From Hymenobacter mucosus (GTDB lineage Bacteria > Bacteroidota > Bacteroidia > Cytophagales > Hymenobacteraceae), in contig NZ_FZNS01000015.1 in assembly GCF_900188255.1 (NCBI RefSeq), positions 1 through 64,000 on the forward strand: a stretch of DNA of 64,000 nt, given 5' to 3'. Under the pieces are notes generated by a model, which saw only the letters and a list, made by a program, of their open reading frames with translations, was not told where the DNA came from and searched no databases. The position numbers and the translations under genes were made by a program. This document shows positions 34,237 through 43,488 of this stretch, piece after piece (the first letter of the stretch is position 1; each line of letters begins with the position of its first letter).

Positions 34237-35342
34237 GTAGCCTGTACCTAATGGTCGCCTACGGGGCCGACCCGGGCTTTCTGAGCGCCTGCGACCAGAC
34301 CCTGCAAATCGTGCTGCGCGCCTGCCGCTACATCACGCCCACCTTCATGCTCATTGCCTTGCTCTACACCATTGGGCGCGGCTTTATCTCGGGCAACGGG
34401 CTGGCCATGGACTGGGGACCCATCATCAAAGCCGTATGGATATTCTTCCTGCTCTTCTTTTATAAGGAGCTGATTGATACGCTCAGCTCGGGCATTGCCG
34501 GGTTCACCCGCATGTTTGCCACGCCCGACGGCTCCACGGCCGCTTCGGCACTGGGCGCGACCATCAGCACCTCGGAAACGCTGTCGCAGAAAACGGTGGT
34601 GGAGCAAGGGGCGCAGGAAATAGCCAACCTGCTCAAAACCATCACCTCGTTCAGCCTGACCAACATTCTGCTGCAGCTGGTGACCGGGGAAGTGGTGCTG
34701 CTGATTCGGCAAATCATGCAGTTCATCCAGCAGTTCATTCTGGGCTTCCTGTTCGTGTGCGGCCCCATATCCCTGTGCCTGTCGGTAGTGCCGGCCTTTG
34801 GCCAACTGGCTATCAAGTGGCTGCAGAACTTCCTGGCCGTGCAGTTCTGGGGCCTGTCGTTTGCCCTACTGGATTTGCTCTACACCTTCTACACTGCTTC
34901 CAACACCACTTTCGGCGGGGTCTTCTCCGCCCCGGTGGCGGCAGAATCAGATACCCGCCAGCTGATTGTCTCGGTGGCCTTCATCATGCTCTATCTCATG
35001 GTACCCTACCTGACGAGCCTGTTTATCGGCTCCTCAGCCGCGCAAGGGTTCGTGGGCTCCGTAGTGGGCATGGCCACTTCGGCGGCAGCGGCGGCGGCCG
35101 GCGTTTCGGCCGGCATGGCTGGCGGCGGCCACGGCGTGTCCGGGGCCATCGGCCGGGCTATGAGCAGCGGCGGCACCTCGGGCGGGAGTGGCTCCGGCGG
35201 GGGCACGGGCGGCGGCTCAGCCGACCCCGGCCCGGCCCCAAGCGGCGGCAGTTCGGCCTCGGCAGGCCTGCCCTCCATTACAATGTCCGATGCCCTCAAT
35301 CCTTCCTACCGGCAACGGCCTTCCGGGCTGTGGACGGCCTAA
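34233..35342 (+). CDS. traJ: TraJ/VirB6-like polytopic membrane protein
   Basis: 369 aa with at least six hydrophobic segments (ITPTFMLIALLYTIG, AVWIFFLLFFYKEL, ILGFLFVCGPISLCLSV, LIVSVAFIMLYLMV and others) and a Gly/Ser-rich C-terminal tail of about 80 residues. This is the VirB6/TraJ layout, the inner-membrane channel component. ATGA overlap with traG. The tail (SSGGTSGGSGSGGG) is low-complexity. Confidence 0.82.
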   Translation: MSSLYLMVAYGADPGFLSACDQTLQIVLRACRYITPTFMLIALLYTIGRGFISGNGLAMDWGPIIKAVWIFFLLFFYKELIDTLSSGIAGFTRMFATPDGSTAASALGATISTSETLSQKTVVEQGAQEIANLLKTITSFSLTNILLQLVTGEVVLLIRQIMQFIQQFILGFLFVCGPISLCLSVVPAFGQLAIKWLQNFLAVQFWGLSFALLDLLYTFYTASNTTFGGVFSAPVAAESDTRQLIVSVAFIMLYLMVPYLTSLFIGSSAAQGFVGSVVGMATSAAAAAAGVSAGMAGGGHGVSGAIGRAMSSGGTSGGSGSGGGTGGGSADPGPAPSGGSSASAGLPSITMSDALNPSYRQRPSGLWTA

Positions 35343-35360
35343 CCAATCCCCTCCTTTCCG

Positions 35361-35987
35361 ATGAACTATCCCACCCGCTACCTGGCCCTGCTGACCCTGG
35401 GCTTGGCCACTGCCTGTCAATCCAAAGAAGAAAAAGCCAACGCGGCCCTCGCCGACGCGCTGGAAGCGCAAGCGGAAAGCCCTGCGGAGCAGGCCCGTAT
35501 GGCGGCGCAAAAAGCGGCTTACGCTCTGCCACCGGCCCGGCCAGCCTCGGCGGTAGATGTGCGGGCCGGCGTGGAGCAGCTGCTGCCGGCCGAAGGCTAC
35601 CTGGAGCTGATGTCGGTGAAAGGGCAGGCCCTGCAGCCCATCACTATTAGCCTGCCGCCCATGTGGCGCATCGGGGTGAAGCCAGGCTACCCCAAGGTAG
35701 GCCCCGGCTACAAGATTCCGTTCGAGGCGGTACTACGCTGGAAGCCCACGGGCTACGTGGAGACCAAGCCTAAATCAGCCTTGCTGGTGCTGCAGACGCC
35801 GAAAGACTCGCTGATGCGCTTCTACATCTCGGAGATGAGCGTGGGCAGCAAGGTCGTGCAGGTGCGGCCCAGGGAGCCCATCACGGTGCAAGGGGTGCTC
35901 TACACCTACCTCGACCGGGATAATGCTCAGCGGCTGCTGGTATACCCCTACCAAGACAAGCAAGTGTATCTGCCCCTGGCCAACTAG
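35361..35987 (+). CDS. lipoprotein inside the tra operon
   Basis: 208 aa with a lipobox (LLTLGLATACQSKEEK), so anchored by lipid at Cys19. A helical Ala/Glu-rich segment is followed by a beta-rich domain (GYLELMSVKGQALQPITISLPPMWR in parts, FEAVLRWKPTGYVE, ITVQGVLYTYLDRD). It lies between traJ and traK, where CTnDOT-type operons have no lipoprotein; it might fill the VirB7 role. That role is inferred from position. Confidence 0.65.
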   Translation: MNYPTRYLALLTLGLATACQSKEEKANAALADALEAQAESPAEQARMAAQKAAYALPPARPASAVDVRAGVEQLLPAEGYLELMSVKGQALQPITISLPPMWRIGVKPGYPKVGPGYKIPFEAVLRWKPTGYVETKPKSALLVLQTPKDSLMRFYISEMSVGSKVVQVRPREPITVQGVLYTYLDRDNAQRLLVYPYQDKQVYLPLAN

Positions 35988-36051
35988 GGGCAGTGGGGAA
36001 GAAAGCCCTGGCCTTAAAAACCGCCTCCTGTTGACTTAATCAGCCCTTTTA

Positions 36052-36807
36052 ATGGACTCCGCCAAAAACCTAAGTACCTCATTCTCCACCATGCGCAACC
36101 TGGCGATGGGGAGCGTCCTGGCCCTGCTGCTCGTGTCGCTGGCGGCGGGCTTTCTGGTGTACCGCGCCTACGAGAATAGCGGCCGGCGCGTGTACGTGGT
36201 AGGCCAGACCGGCTCGGTGGCCGCGCTCTCCGCGCCCACCACCGAAACCCACACGCCTTACGAGGCCCGCAACCTGGTGCGCAACTTCATGCAGACCATG
36301 TTCGGCCACGACCAATACACCTACAAAACCAACCTGGACGCGGCCCTGCCCCTGATTGAGGGGCGCGGCGGCCGGCGCATCTACGACGGCTTCACGCGGG
36401 GCCAGGTGCTGCAGAACTACGAGCGGTACGCCGCCCGCAACGTGGTAACGGTGGACAGCGTGAGCATCGATATGAACCACCGCCCCTGGTCGGGCCGGGT
36501 GTACATCAAGCAGCGCATCTTCATCGGGGGCGAGCAGAAAGAGCCCCTACCGCTCGCCGCCAAGTTCAACCTGACCGAAACCAACCGCTCCGATGCCAAC
36601 CCTTACGGGATGCTCATCACCAACTTCGACTACATCCCCTACAATCCGCAGGTGTCGCGGGAGGAGCTACAGGCCCTGAAGGAGCAGGAAGCCGACCGGC
36701 AGCGGGCCCTGTTGGAAGCCCAGCGCAGCGCCGGGGCCCTGGCTCCCGCCGCTGGCGACGCGCCTGCCCCGACAGCAGCTCCGGCTGCGCCCGCAGCGGG
36801 CAACTAA
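36052..36807 (+). CDS. traK: TraK/VirB8-like protein
   Basis: 251 aa. Short cytoplasmic start, one transmembrane helix (LAMGSVLALLLVSLAAGFLVYRAY), then a periplasmic VirB8-type domain with TPYEARNLVRNFMQTMFGHDQYTY and VYIKQRIFIGG. Pro/Ala-rich tail. VirB8/TraK scaffolds the inner-membrane complex. In order with the other tra genes and on the same strand. Confidence 0.82.
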   Translation: MDSAKNLSTSFSTMRNLAMGSVLALLLVSLAAGFLVYRAYENSGRRVYVVGQTGSVAALSAPTTETHTPYEARNLVRNFMQTMFGHDQYTYKTNLDAALPLIEGRGGRRIYDGFTRGQVLQNYERYAARNVVTVDSVSIDMNHRPWSGRVYIKQRIFIGGEQKEPLPLAAKFNLTETNRSDANPYGMLITNFDYIPYNPQVSREELQALKEQEADRQRALLEAQRSAGALAPAAGDAPAPTAAPAAPAAGN

Positions 36808-36836
36808 TTCTATCCTTTCTCCAAGCGCATCGCACT

Positions 36837-37739
36837 ATGTTTTCCAAGCTTTTGCTGGCCTTGAGCCTGCCCCTGCTGCTGGCGTCGGCCACGTCAGCCC
36901 AATCCTCCACTGCCGTGCTGCGGCCCACCGCGGCACCCCCAACGGCTCCGGCTCTGATGGACGTGGCCGTGTCAGACAGCTCCACTACCTACCTCGTTTT
37001 CGGCGGTCCCGTCTCGCTGGTCGACGTGGGCATGGCCAATAACTACCTGGTGAAGATTGAAGCCAACGCGGTGTTCGTGCGCGCCCGCCGCAAATCCGCA
37101 CCGCCCACGCCCATCCTCATCCGCTACGGCTCCAAGTACTGGATGGGCCGCCTCGTGTACGTGAACCGGCCGGTGCTGCAGCTCTACGACTTTCAGAAAG
37201 ACGGCGCGCTGAGCGTGAGTAGCGGCACCAGCGAGGGCACGGCGGCCGGCGCGGCCCCGGAGAATGAGCTGGCCCTGGATAAGGAGCGGGAGAAGAAAGC
37301 GGCAGTTGAGGGCAAGCTCAGCCAGCTGCGCAAAACCAGGGAAGAGCACCAGGCCGTGGCGGTCGTCGACAACGACCTGGTACTGTCGCTGGCCAACGTG
37401 CGCAACGACAAGGATTTTACCTACCTGCGCTTCAAGGTCATCAACCACTCAGCCATTGACTACAACGTCGACTTCACCGACTTCCAGCTGGTGGAAAACG
37501 CCCATAAGAAGTTCTTGGCCCGCAAGAAGAACGAAGCGCGCCGGCCGCTGGCTCCCTCGGGCGGCTTAGCCAACCAAGTGGTTACGGGCCGCACCACCGG
37601 CTACCTGACCTATGCCATTCCGCTTTACGCGGCCACTGACCGGGGCTACCTGGAAGTGACCCTACGGGAGCTGAACGGGGCGCGGGTACTGGTGTTGCCG
37701 GTGCCTTCGCGGGTCATCAACAGAGCCTCTACCATCTAA
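36837..37739 (+). CDS. traN: TraN/VirB9-like protein (DUF4138)
   Basis: 300 aa with a signal peptide (LLLALSLPLLLASATSAQS). Characteristic lines: STTYLVFGGPVSLVDVGMANNYLVK in parts, LLRYGSK-like ILIRYGSKYWMGRLVY, VLSLANVRNDKDFTYLRFKV. It carries a charged helical insert (LDKEREKKAAVEGKLSQLRK). VirB9-type proteins form the outer-membrane core with VirB10. Here it precedes traM, the reverse of the CTnDOT order. Confidence 0.85.
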   Translation: MFSKLLLALSLPLLLASATSAQSSTAVLRPTAAPPTAPALMDVAVSDSSTTYLVFGGPVSLVDVGMANNYLVKIEANAVFVRARRKSAPPTPILIRYGSKYWMGRLVYVNRPVLQLYDFQKDGALSVSSGTSEGTAAGAAPENELALDKEREKKAAVEGKLSQLRKTREEHQAVAVVDNDLVLSLANVRNDKDFTYLRFKVINHSAIDYNVDFTDFQLVENAHKKFLARKKNEARRPLAPSGGLANQVVTGRTTGYLTYAIPLYAATDRGYLEVTLRELNGARVLVLPVPSRVINRASTI

Positions 37740-37749
37740 CGCCGCTGCT

Positions 37750-39168
37750 ATGGAACCCGTAAATCCCCACACCCAACCCCCAACCATGGGCTCAGCGGCG
37801 CACGACGACGCGGAGACCTTTGGCCCGCAGCGGCCTGCCCCCGCCGGCCAGTCCAAAGCTACGCCACTGGAAACGCTGCGCAACAACTGGCTCCTCTTAA
37901 CCGGCCTGCTGGTGCTGCTGGTCGGCATGGGCCTGTTTCTCTGGCTGCGCTCGGCCACTCAGGCTGCGCAGCAGAAGAAGGAAGTCGTAGCGGCGGCCTC
38001 GGAAAACATCGAGCCCGAGATTAAGGCGGCCCCCACAGCAGCGGCAGAGCCAGTTTCGCCCTCCGCGCAGATAGAGCAGCAGCGCCGACTGGAGCAGGAG
38101 GCGCAAAGCACGCCCACCCGCCTCAACACCGACGAGGTCGCGGAAGCCTTTGTGGCCGATACGCTGGGGCAGGCCCAGCGGCGGAAGCAGCGGGCGGCGG
38201 CCCTCACGTCGTCAGCGCGCCGCCGGCAGGAGGAAGCCCGCCTCGCTGCGGCCGACGTGGATACCATTGAAGCCACGGTGCAGGACCCCGCAACGCGCTC
38301 GTACCATGCCCAGACGCTGGTGGTGCCCCGGCGGCGGCCGGGCCAGGTAGCTGGCAGCGTTGCCCGCCGGACCAGCTCCGGCGCGGCGCGCCGGGCGCGG
38401 GCCGCGCTGCTGCCGGCGACCGACACCGACGGCACACCGTTTGAAACCGACCCGGATGTGCTGGCCATGCTGAGCACGTCTCCACCCGAAACCCGCGCCG
38501 CCTACGAGCGCATGACCGGCAAGCGTTACCGTGACCCCAGGGCCGTCGCGCAGAGCCTGGCCAACCGCGCCAGCGCGCCCGGCATGGATGGCTTCAATAC
38601 CGTCAAGGTCGCGGGCTCCGCCCGGATGATGGCCCAGAGCAGTCAGGCGGAACTGGTGCCCGACGTCTTTTTCAAGTGCGTCATCAACGGCGAGCAGAAG
38701 GTGCGAACTGGCTCCGTGGTGCTGCTGCGGCTGCAGGAAGATGCCGTGGTGTCGGGTGTAACCTTCCCGAAGAACACCGTCTTCGCCGCTGTTGCCACCG
38801 TGGGCACCAACAATGTGATGCTGGAAGTCAACCGCCTCGGGCCCAACCGGGTCGCGGCCAGCATCTACGACTACAACTACATGCCCGGCATCATGATTGA
38901 CCCCGTGAAGCGGGTAGCCAAAGATGCCAGCCTCACCGGCCAAGACCTGCAGCAGCAATCCATGCAGGAGGTCAGCACCGCCATCGACCGCTCCGCCTCA
39001 GCGGCCAACTCGATGGTGGGCGTGGGCGGGCGCGTGGCCATGGGCGTGCTCAGCCGGCCCAAAACCCGCACCAAGCTGCGGGATGTGCTGCTGCCCGACG
39101 GCTACCCCATCCTGATTACCACGGCTGCCGCCGGCCAGATGGGGCCGGCCACGGCGTCGGGACGCTAA
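37750..39168 (+). CDS. traM: TraM/VirB10-like protein
   Basis: 472 aa. Cytosolic start, one transmembrane helix (WLLLTGLLVLLVGMGLFLWL), a long Ala/Gln-rich periplasmic linker, then the VirB10 C-terminal domain: FFKCVINGEQKVRTGSVVLLRL in parts, KNTVFAAVATVGTNNVMLEV, ASIYDYNYMPGI. It bridges inner and outer membranes. Starts 10 nt after traN. Confidence 0.85.
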   Translation: MEPVNPHTQPPTMGSAAHDDAETFGPQRPAPAGQSKATPLETLRNNWLLLTGLLVLLVGMGLFLWLRSATQAAQQKKEVVAAASENIEPEIKAAPTAAAEPVSPSAQIEQQRRLEQEAQSTPTRLNTDEVAEAFVADTLGQAQRRKQRAAALTSSARRRQEEARLAAADVDTIEATVQDPATRSYHAQTLVVPRRRPGQVAGSVARRTSSGAARRARAALLPATDTDGTPFETDPDVLAMLSTSPPETRAAYERMTGKRYRDPRAVAQSLANRASAPGMDGFNTVKVAGSARMMAQSSQAELVPDVFFKCVINGEQKVRTGSVVLLRLQEDAVVSGVTFPKNTVFAAVATVGTNNVMLEVNRLGPNRVAASIYDYNYMPGIMIDPVKRVAKDASLTGQDLQQQSMQEVSTAIDRSASAANSMVGVGGRVAMGVLSRPKTRTKLRDVLLPDGYPILITTAAAGQMGPATASGR

Positions 39169-39190
39169 TCCTTTCACCCATTCCACGACA

Positions 39191-40078
39191 ATGAAAAAGA
39201 CTCTTTTTCCGGCCCTGGCGGCCGTTGCGCTGCTGCTGGCCCCGGCCGGTCAGGCCCGGGCGCAGATGGTGGTTAACGACCCGCTGCACATGGGCGTGCA
39301 GATTGGCGAGTTTGCCAAGCGCCTGCAGCAGTGGTCCTCCACGGTGCAGAACTACCAGGTAGTAAAGGATGCCCGCCAGATTGCCGGCGTCACGAAGGAC
39401 ATCACTAGTGAAGTTCGCAGCCTCACTCAGGAAGGGCTCGACCTGCAGAAGCAGGTGCAGGCCGACCTGCGGAAGGTGCAAAGCATTCAGGACTTGCGGC
39501 TCTCCAACCCGCAGGAGCTGTTTGCGCGGGCCCTGGCCATGTCCGGCCGCAGCCAGACCAACCAGATGATGCCCGTATACGCCAAGGCCCAGCGCCTGCG
39601 ACAGGCCCTGCAGCTGACCAACCCCATGCAGGACGTGAATACGATGTACGACGTGTTCTCGCGCTTCGGCACCAGCTCGGCCGACCCCAATGGCAATATG
39701 ACCAGCGACCAGTACCAGGCCAAGCGCGAGGAATCCACGGTTTCCCTGTTTGCGGCCGAAGAGATGATGGCTAAGCGCAAGTTGGCTATGGCTGTGAACT
39801 ACTACAAAATTGCCGACGAGATGACCGCGCAAAGCGTGGAAATGCAGGCCACGCTGAAGAATCCCGGCCGCTATGCTATGACCGAGGGGGAGCGGATAGC
39901 CGCCCTGAACTCCTCGAACGACAACCTGATTAAGGCCATGCAGCTGCGCGAGCAGGGCGACCGGCTATTTATGGAAGCCTCACAGGCCGGCCCCGCCCAT
40001 CAGGCCGCCGAAGCAGTATACGCCTCGACCCTCAGCCGTAACGCGCTGATTAAAATGGACCGTGCACGGCCGCGCTAG
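39191..40078 (+). CDS. VirB5/TrbJ-like (TraI-type) secreted protein
   Basis: 295 aa with signal peptide (KKTLFPALAAVALLLAPAGQARAQ). Mature start VVNDPLHMGVQIGEFAKRLQQWSSTVQNYQVV in pieces is the typical TrbJ/VirB5 opening; all-helical with heptad patterns. VirB5-type proteins sit at the pilus tip. In CTnDOT the equivalent (TraI) lies before traJ; here it comes after traM, a rearranged order. Confidence 0.72.
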   Translation: MKKTLFPALAAVALLLAPAGQARAQMVVNDPLHMGVQIGEFAKRLQQWSSTVQNYQVVKDARQIAGVTKDITSEVRSLTQEGLDLQKQVQADLRKVQSIQDLRLSNPQELFARALAMSGRSQTNQMMPVYAKAQRLRQALQLTNPMQDVNTMYDVFSRFGTSSADPNGNMTSDQYQAKREESTVSLFAAEEMMAKRKLAMAVNYYKIADEMTAQSVEMQATLKNPGRYAMTEGERIAALNSSNDNLIKAMQLREQGDRLFMEASQAGPAHQAAEAVYASTLSRNALIKMDRARPR

Positions 40079-40084
40079 CATCTT

Positions 40085-40624
40085 ATGAAAAAGCTCCTGT
40101 TAGTGGTGCTTCTGCTCGCGGGGGTCGGCATTCTGCCGGTCTCCGCCCAGCGGCACGTCAAGCACCTGGCCTCCTGGGGGGCACACCTCGGTCGCTCCGA
40201 AACCGGCGACTACTACGAGCTGAGCTATACGCCCATGCTCACCAACCACCTGGCCCTGCGCCTGAGCGGGGGCTACGAGCACGGCACCCTGACTACCCGC
40301 GGCGAATACTCGGTGTATCAGGGCCGGGTTCTGCTCTCGCCCCAGCTGTTCCGTCTCGGGGAGGTGGCCTACGTGCACCTGCTGGTGGGTGCGGGCGCGG
40401 GCTACGAGTGGGCCAACCAGAACGGCACCGGGGAGATGATGTCCGGTGCGAAAGAGCCGCAGCGCTTCACTTACGGCCCTCAGGTAGGAGCCGAAGCGGA
40501 TTTCTTCTTCGGCAACCGGCTCTCGCTCGTGGCCACGGGCACCAAAGGCTACCTGTTCAATAATCCGCTGGTCGACCAATGGCCAGGCTTGGGCAGCATT
40601 GGCCTGCGGTATCACTTTCGCTAA
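40085..40624 (+). CDS. traO: TraO-like conjugal transfer protein
   Basis: 179 aa with signal peptide (LLLVVLLLAGVGILPVSAQR). Beta-rich outer-membrane-type strands with a terminal aromatic/Arg end (GSIGLRYHFR) and KHLASWGAHLGRSETGDYY at the start, the pattern of Bacteroidetes TraO. Probably a small outer-membrane barrel in the transfer complex. Starts 6 nt after the VirB5-like gene. Confidence 0.72.
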   Translation: MKKLLLVVLLLAGVGILPVSAQRHVKHLASWGAHLGRSETGDYYELSYTPMLTNHLALRLSGGYEHGTLTTRGEYSVYQGRVLLSPQLFRLGEVAYVHLLVGAGAGYEWANQNGTGEMMSGAKEPQRFTYGPQVGAEADFFFGNRLSLVATGTKGYLFNNPLVDQWPGLGSIGLRYHFR

Positions 40625-40640
40625 TCACTCCTTCTAACCT

Positions 40641-41024
40641 ATGAAACAACTTGCCTATCTACTGCTGAGCTACGCGGCTCTGGTCACGAGCTGCTCAAAA
40701 GACAACGATGTCACGCCCTCCGGCCCGAAAGAGTATCAGGTAGAATACAAGGTTACCTCCAATGCGTCAACCTCGGACTACCTGAGCTACACCAACGAAA
40801 GCGGCGGTAATACGACGCTCAGCAACACACCGCTGCCGGTGAGCTACAAGTTTAAGCGGACCATGAAGCAGGGCGACAACCTGACCATCCTGGCCAGTAT
40901 CGACGGCGGTACGGCGGCCTCGGAAATCACCTGCGCTATCCTGCTGGATGGCAGAGAGGTCAAGAAGGCGACTGGCCGGGGCATCGACGCGCAGGCCGTA
41001 CCGGTGTATGTAATCGGTGAGTAA
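40641..41024 (+). CDS. lipoprotein ending the tra operon
   Basis: 127 aa, lipobox LLLSYAALVTSCSKD (Cys18). The mature domain (EYQVEYKVTSNASTSDYLSYTNESGG, LPVSYKFKRTMKQGD, LTILASIDGG) resembles MmpS-type immunoglobulin-like lipoproteins. It occupies the place where TraP/TraQ are found elsewhere but is not clearly TraQ. The operon terminator follows within 17 nt. Confidence 0.6.
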   Translation: MKQLAYLLLSYAALVTSCSKDNDVTPSGPKEYQVEYKVTSNASTSDYLSYTNESGGNTTLSNTPLPVSYKFKRTMKQGDNLTILASIDGGTAASEITCAILLDGREVKKATGRGIDAQAVPVYVIGE

Positions 41025-41040
41025 ATTTTCTGTTTCGCCC

Positions 41041-41091
41041 CTGATAATGACAAAGCCTAACCAGTGACTGGTTAGGCTTTGTCATTATCAG
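41041..41091. terminator. 25-bp perfect hairpin between tra operon and defence island
   Basis: CTGATAATGACAAAGCCTAA and five further bases (41041-41065) are perfectly complementary to 41067-41091 around one central base. It serves the plus-strand tra operon and the minus-strand DUF262 gene whose stop is at 41101. It marks the sharp border between backbone and defence genes. Confidence 0.9.
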
Positions 41092-41100
41092 AGTAAAGCA

Positions 41101-43488
41101 TCAGCTAGTTGCCGCAATCGCTAGGACACTTATGCGAGTTTGAAAAAAGCTGCTATCAAACAGTTCTTCTTTAATGCTCTGGACAAGCTTAGATGCTTCT
41201 TCGGCATTTGAGACATTCTTATACATGTATGATTTCCGTATCAACCAGTACTCGTTCTGTTCTGCTTCAGAATCAAGTTCATTTTCTGTTAGAGCCAACC
41301 CATCAGAATGGCGGATACCAATACGTAAGGTCTCGTATTCATCGAAGTAGGCCGTAATCGTCCAATCGGCCTCAATCCTAAACAACGACACGGTATCACC
41401 CCAGAAACAATTGCTGGTACCGCACCGCTGCTCTGTGGTAAAATCCAGATGCTCAATCAAGCCGTCGGCTATTTCGTTACGGTACGTATCGAGTCTGACC
41501 CGCGTGTAATCACGTCCATAGTATTTGTGTGCAAAAATATGGTCATACCTCCATCTTAAGTCTGTGGCATTCACGTCCTGCCGTTGTATCCAGTTTTGCA
41601 ATCCGGGTTCAAGATAAAGATGCTCATGTACATGCTGATGTTCACTGCTTGACTGAAGAGAGGAGGGCTGAGTGACTAAGCGATTTAATTCCTCACTCAC
41701 AGCCTGTTCATCATTCATGCACAAAAGATGCCGCATGAAATTCATAACTGTCGGCCTACGTCTTAAAAGCAGCCGCCAGTTATTGGCATCATCCCGTATA
41801 TCCAAGCCTGTTAGCCAATTCCAATCAGGAGCTTGACTGATAACAGCACGAATCAGTAAGTGGGTTTTCTTATAATGTTCGCTTGTACCCTTTACTGAAA
41901 ACAAGTGTGCCGCCAGTGACGCTCGATGCTGGAAATCCTCAATGGTGAGTTCATCAAGCAATAAGAACGTGATATTCCCCTGAAAAAGAGGATGCTTTTC
42001 ACTTGCTACTAGTATCGGCTCCCAATCAGTGTTGTCCTGTATCAGCCGTGCTTTGAGTTGCTCCTCCCCCAGCTGAGATTTGATAAAGGACGAACGCTCC
42101 GCTTTTGCTATCTCATCGCACTCAGCAGATAGCAGGAATTCATAGATGTTACCAGCGCCCTTTGCCAACTTACCGACTATTCGCATAACGGCAACCATCG
42201 CATCAACACTACGCATGTCGGGGTCCACGCTGATGTTCCAAATCACCCGCAACCACTGGCGTAGCGCTTGCTGGTCAAATGATTCGGTTTCCAGGTAGCG
42301 CATTACCGCGTAAAACAGGATGCGTTGTTGCTGGGTGATGGAAGCGGCTAGTAAGTGCCAGTTATTGGGTTGTTCGCCCCAAGACTCTTTAATGGCTATG
42401 CCAATCGCATCGTAATGGTCAGATAATTTATCCAACAGCCGAGCTGCAGCTTTCACGCGTCCAGGTTTCGCTAGAAGTGCTCTGTAGAGTGCAAAGCCCT
42501 TATAAATCTCATTGTTCGGGCCGTTATCCAATGCGGACGGCAACGAAGTCTCTTCTGCAACCGGGTTAGGTTCCACAAAATGCATAGCCAGCAAAAAGCG
42601 CTGCCAAAACCGCATATAGGCTGCATCGACTGTATTGTCAACCCTGGCATTTCGCCAGAAAAGGTCGGTCCAAGTCGTATCCAGCTTCATGGTGAAGGCC
42701 TCAACGAAAGGAATACTGCGACCATCCAAATCAACAAGTTCAGCAAACTCCCCGCGCTCTGGATTGATTTCGGCTCGCAACCAGTCGATAAAGTCAGCTT
42801 TAAAGTTCTCGAAGCCTGTGAGTTGCTTGCCCCGGGCGTTCATTTTGATGTACAGCTCATCCGAAAGCCCGAAACCGTCAAGTGGCAGTACATAGAACGA
42901 CAACTGCTTTAGTGCAGGAAACAAGTCTGTTGCAGCTGCCTCGGCGTACCTCTTGTGTATGGCATCCAGCATTTCTAACATGGCCTGGACGGTTGGGTCC
43001 TGCTGGTAGCTGCTGTAAAACCAGGCAAGGTTGCGAATCGTCTGGCTGGGTTTGGTAGCTGGGTCTATGTCTACGCTTGTGAGCTTGGCGCAGAAGTCAC
43101 GGGCTGTGCTGCGGGTTGCGTAACTAAACTTGCCCAACCAGGCATTAAGCCTGTCCTTATCATCACCAGTCAGTTCACGGTTTCCGATGTACCAGTAGAG
43201 CAGAAACAACGTTGTCAGGCGCTGCTGCCCATCAAGTGGTACGAAGTATGGCTTCTTGTCCAGAAGTTGGACAGAGCCATATACAAAGTCGAGTGTTAGT
43301 TGATTGTTTCCGCCCAATGCTCCGAACAGAGCCGACAGAAACCGGCTTCGCACAGCTTCCTCCGACTTTCGGCCTTGCGCGTAATCGCGCTGAATCATGG
43401 GCACCTGCACGCCAGCAAAGCGGATAGGCTCCTGCGCCGCCATGCCTATTTCACCAGCCAGCAGCTCTTCCAAGTTATACTTTCTCAT
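41101..43488 (-). CDS. DUF262 protein without nuclease tail
   Basis: 795 aa. N-terminal DUF262 (ParB-like/GmrS-type NTPase) shown by VQVPMIQRDYAQGR, then VPLDGQQRLTTLFLLYWY near residue 90, and KMNARGKQLTGFENFKAD. The C-terminal two thirds are helical with no HNH/DUF1524 motif visible. DUF262 proteins occur in modification-dependent restriction (GmrSD-like). Its start overlaps the preceding DUF262-HNH gene by 14 nt, so the two are coupled and probably act together. Confidence 0.8.
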   Translation of the reverse strand: MRKYNLEELLAGEIGMAAQEPIRFAGVQVPMIQRDYAQGRKSEEAVRSRFLSALFGALGGNNQLTLDFVYGSVQLLDKKPYFVPLDGQQRLTTLFLLYWYIGNRELTGDDKDRLNAWLGKFSYATRSTARDFCAKLTSVDIDPATKPSQTIRNLAWFYSSYQQDPTVQAMLEMLDAIHKRYAEAAATDLFPALKQLSFYVLPLDGFGLSDELYIKMNARGKQLTGFENFKADFIDWLRAEINPERGEFAELVDLDGRSIPFVEAFTMKLDTTWTDLFWRNARVDNTVDAAYMRFWQRFLLAMHFVEPNPVAEETSLPSALDNGPNNEIYKGFALYRALLAKPGRVKAAARLLDKLSDHYDAIGIAIKESWGEQPNNWHLLAASITQQQRILFYAVMRYLETESFDQQALRQWLRVIWNISVDPDMRSVDAMVAVMRIVGKLAKGAGNIYEFLLSAECDEIAKAERSSFIKSQLGEEQLKARLIQDNTDWEPILVASEKHPLFQGNITFLLLDELTIEDFQHRASLAAHLFSVKGTSEHYKKTHLLIRAVISQAPDWNWLTGLDIRDDANNWRLLLRRRPTVMNFMRHLLCMNDEQAVSEELNRLVTQPSSLQSSSEHQHVHEHLYLEPGLQNWIQRQDVNATDLRWRYDHIFAHKYYGRDYTRVRLDTYRNEIADGLIEHLDFTTEQRCGTSNCFWGDTVSLFRIEADWTITAYFDEYETLRIGIRHSDGLALTENELDSEAEQNEYWLIRKSYMYKNVSNAEEASKLVQSIKEELFDSSFFQTRISVLAIAATS

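Noticed and set aside
38212..38958. Antisense frame inside traM
   Set aside because: His/Gly-rich shadow of the GC-rich VirB10-like gene.
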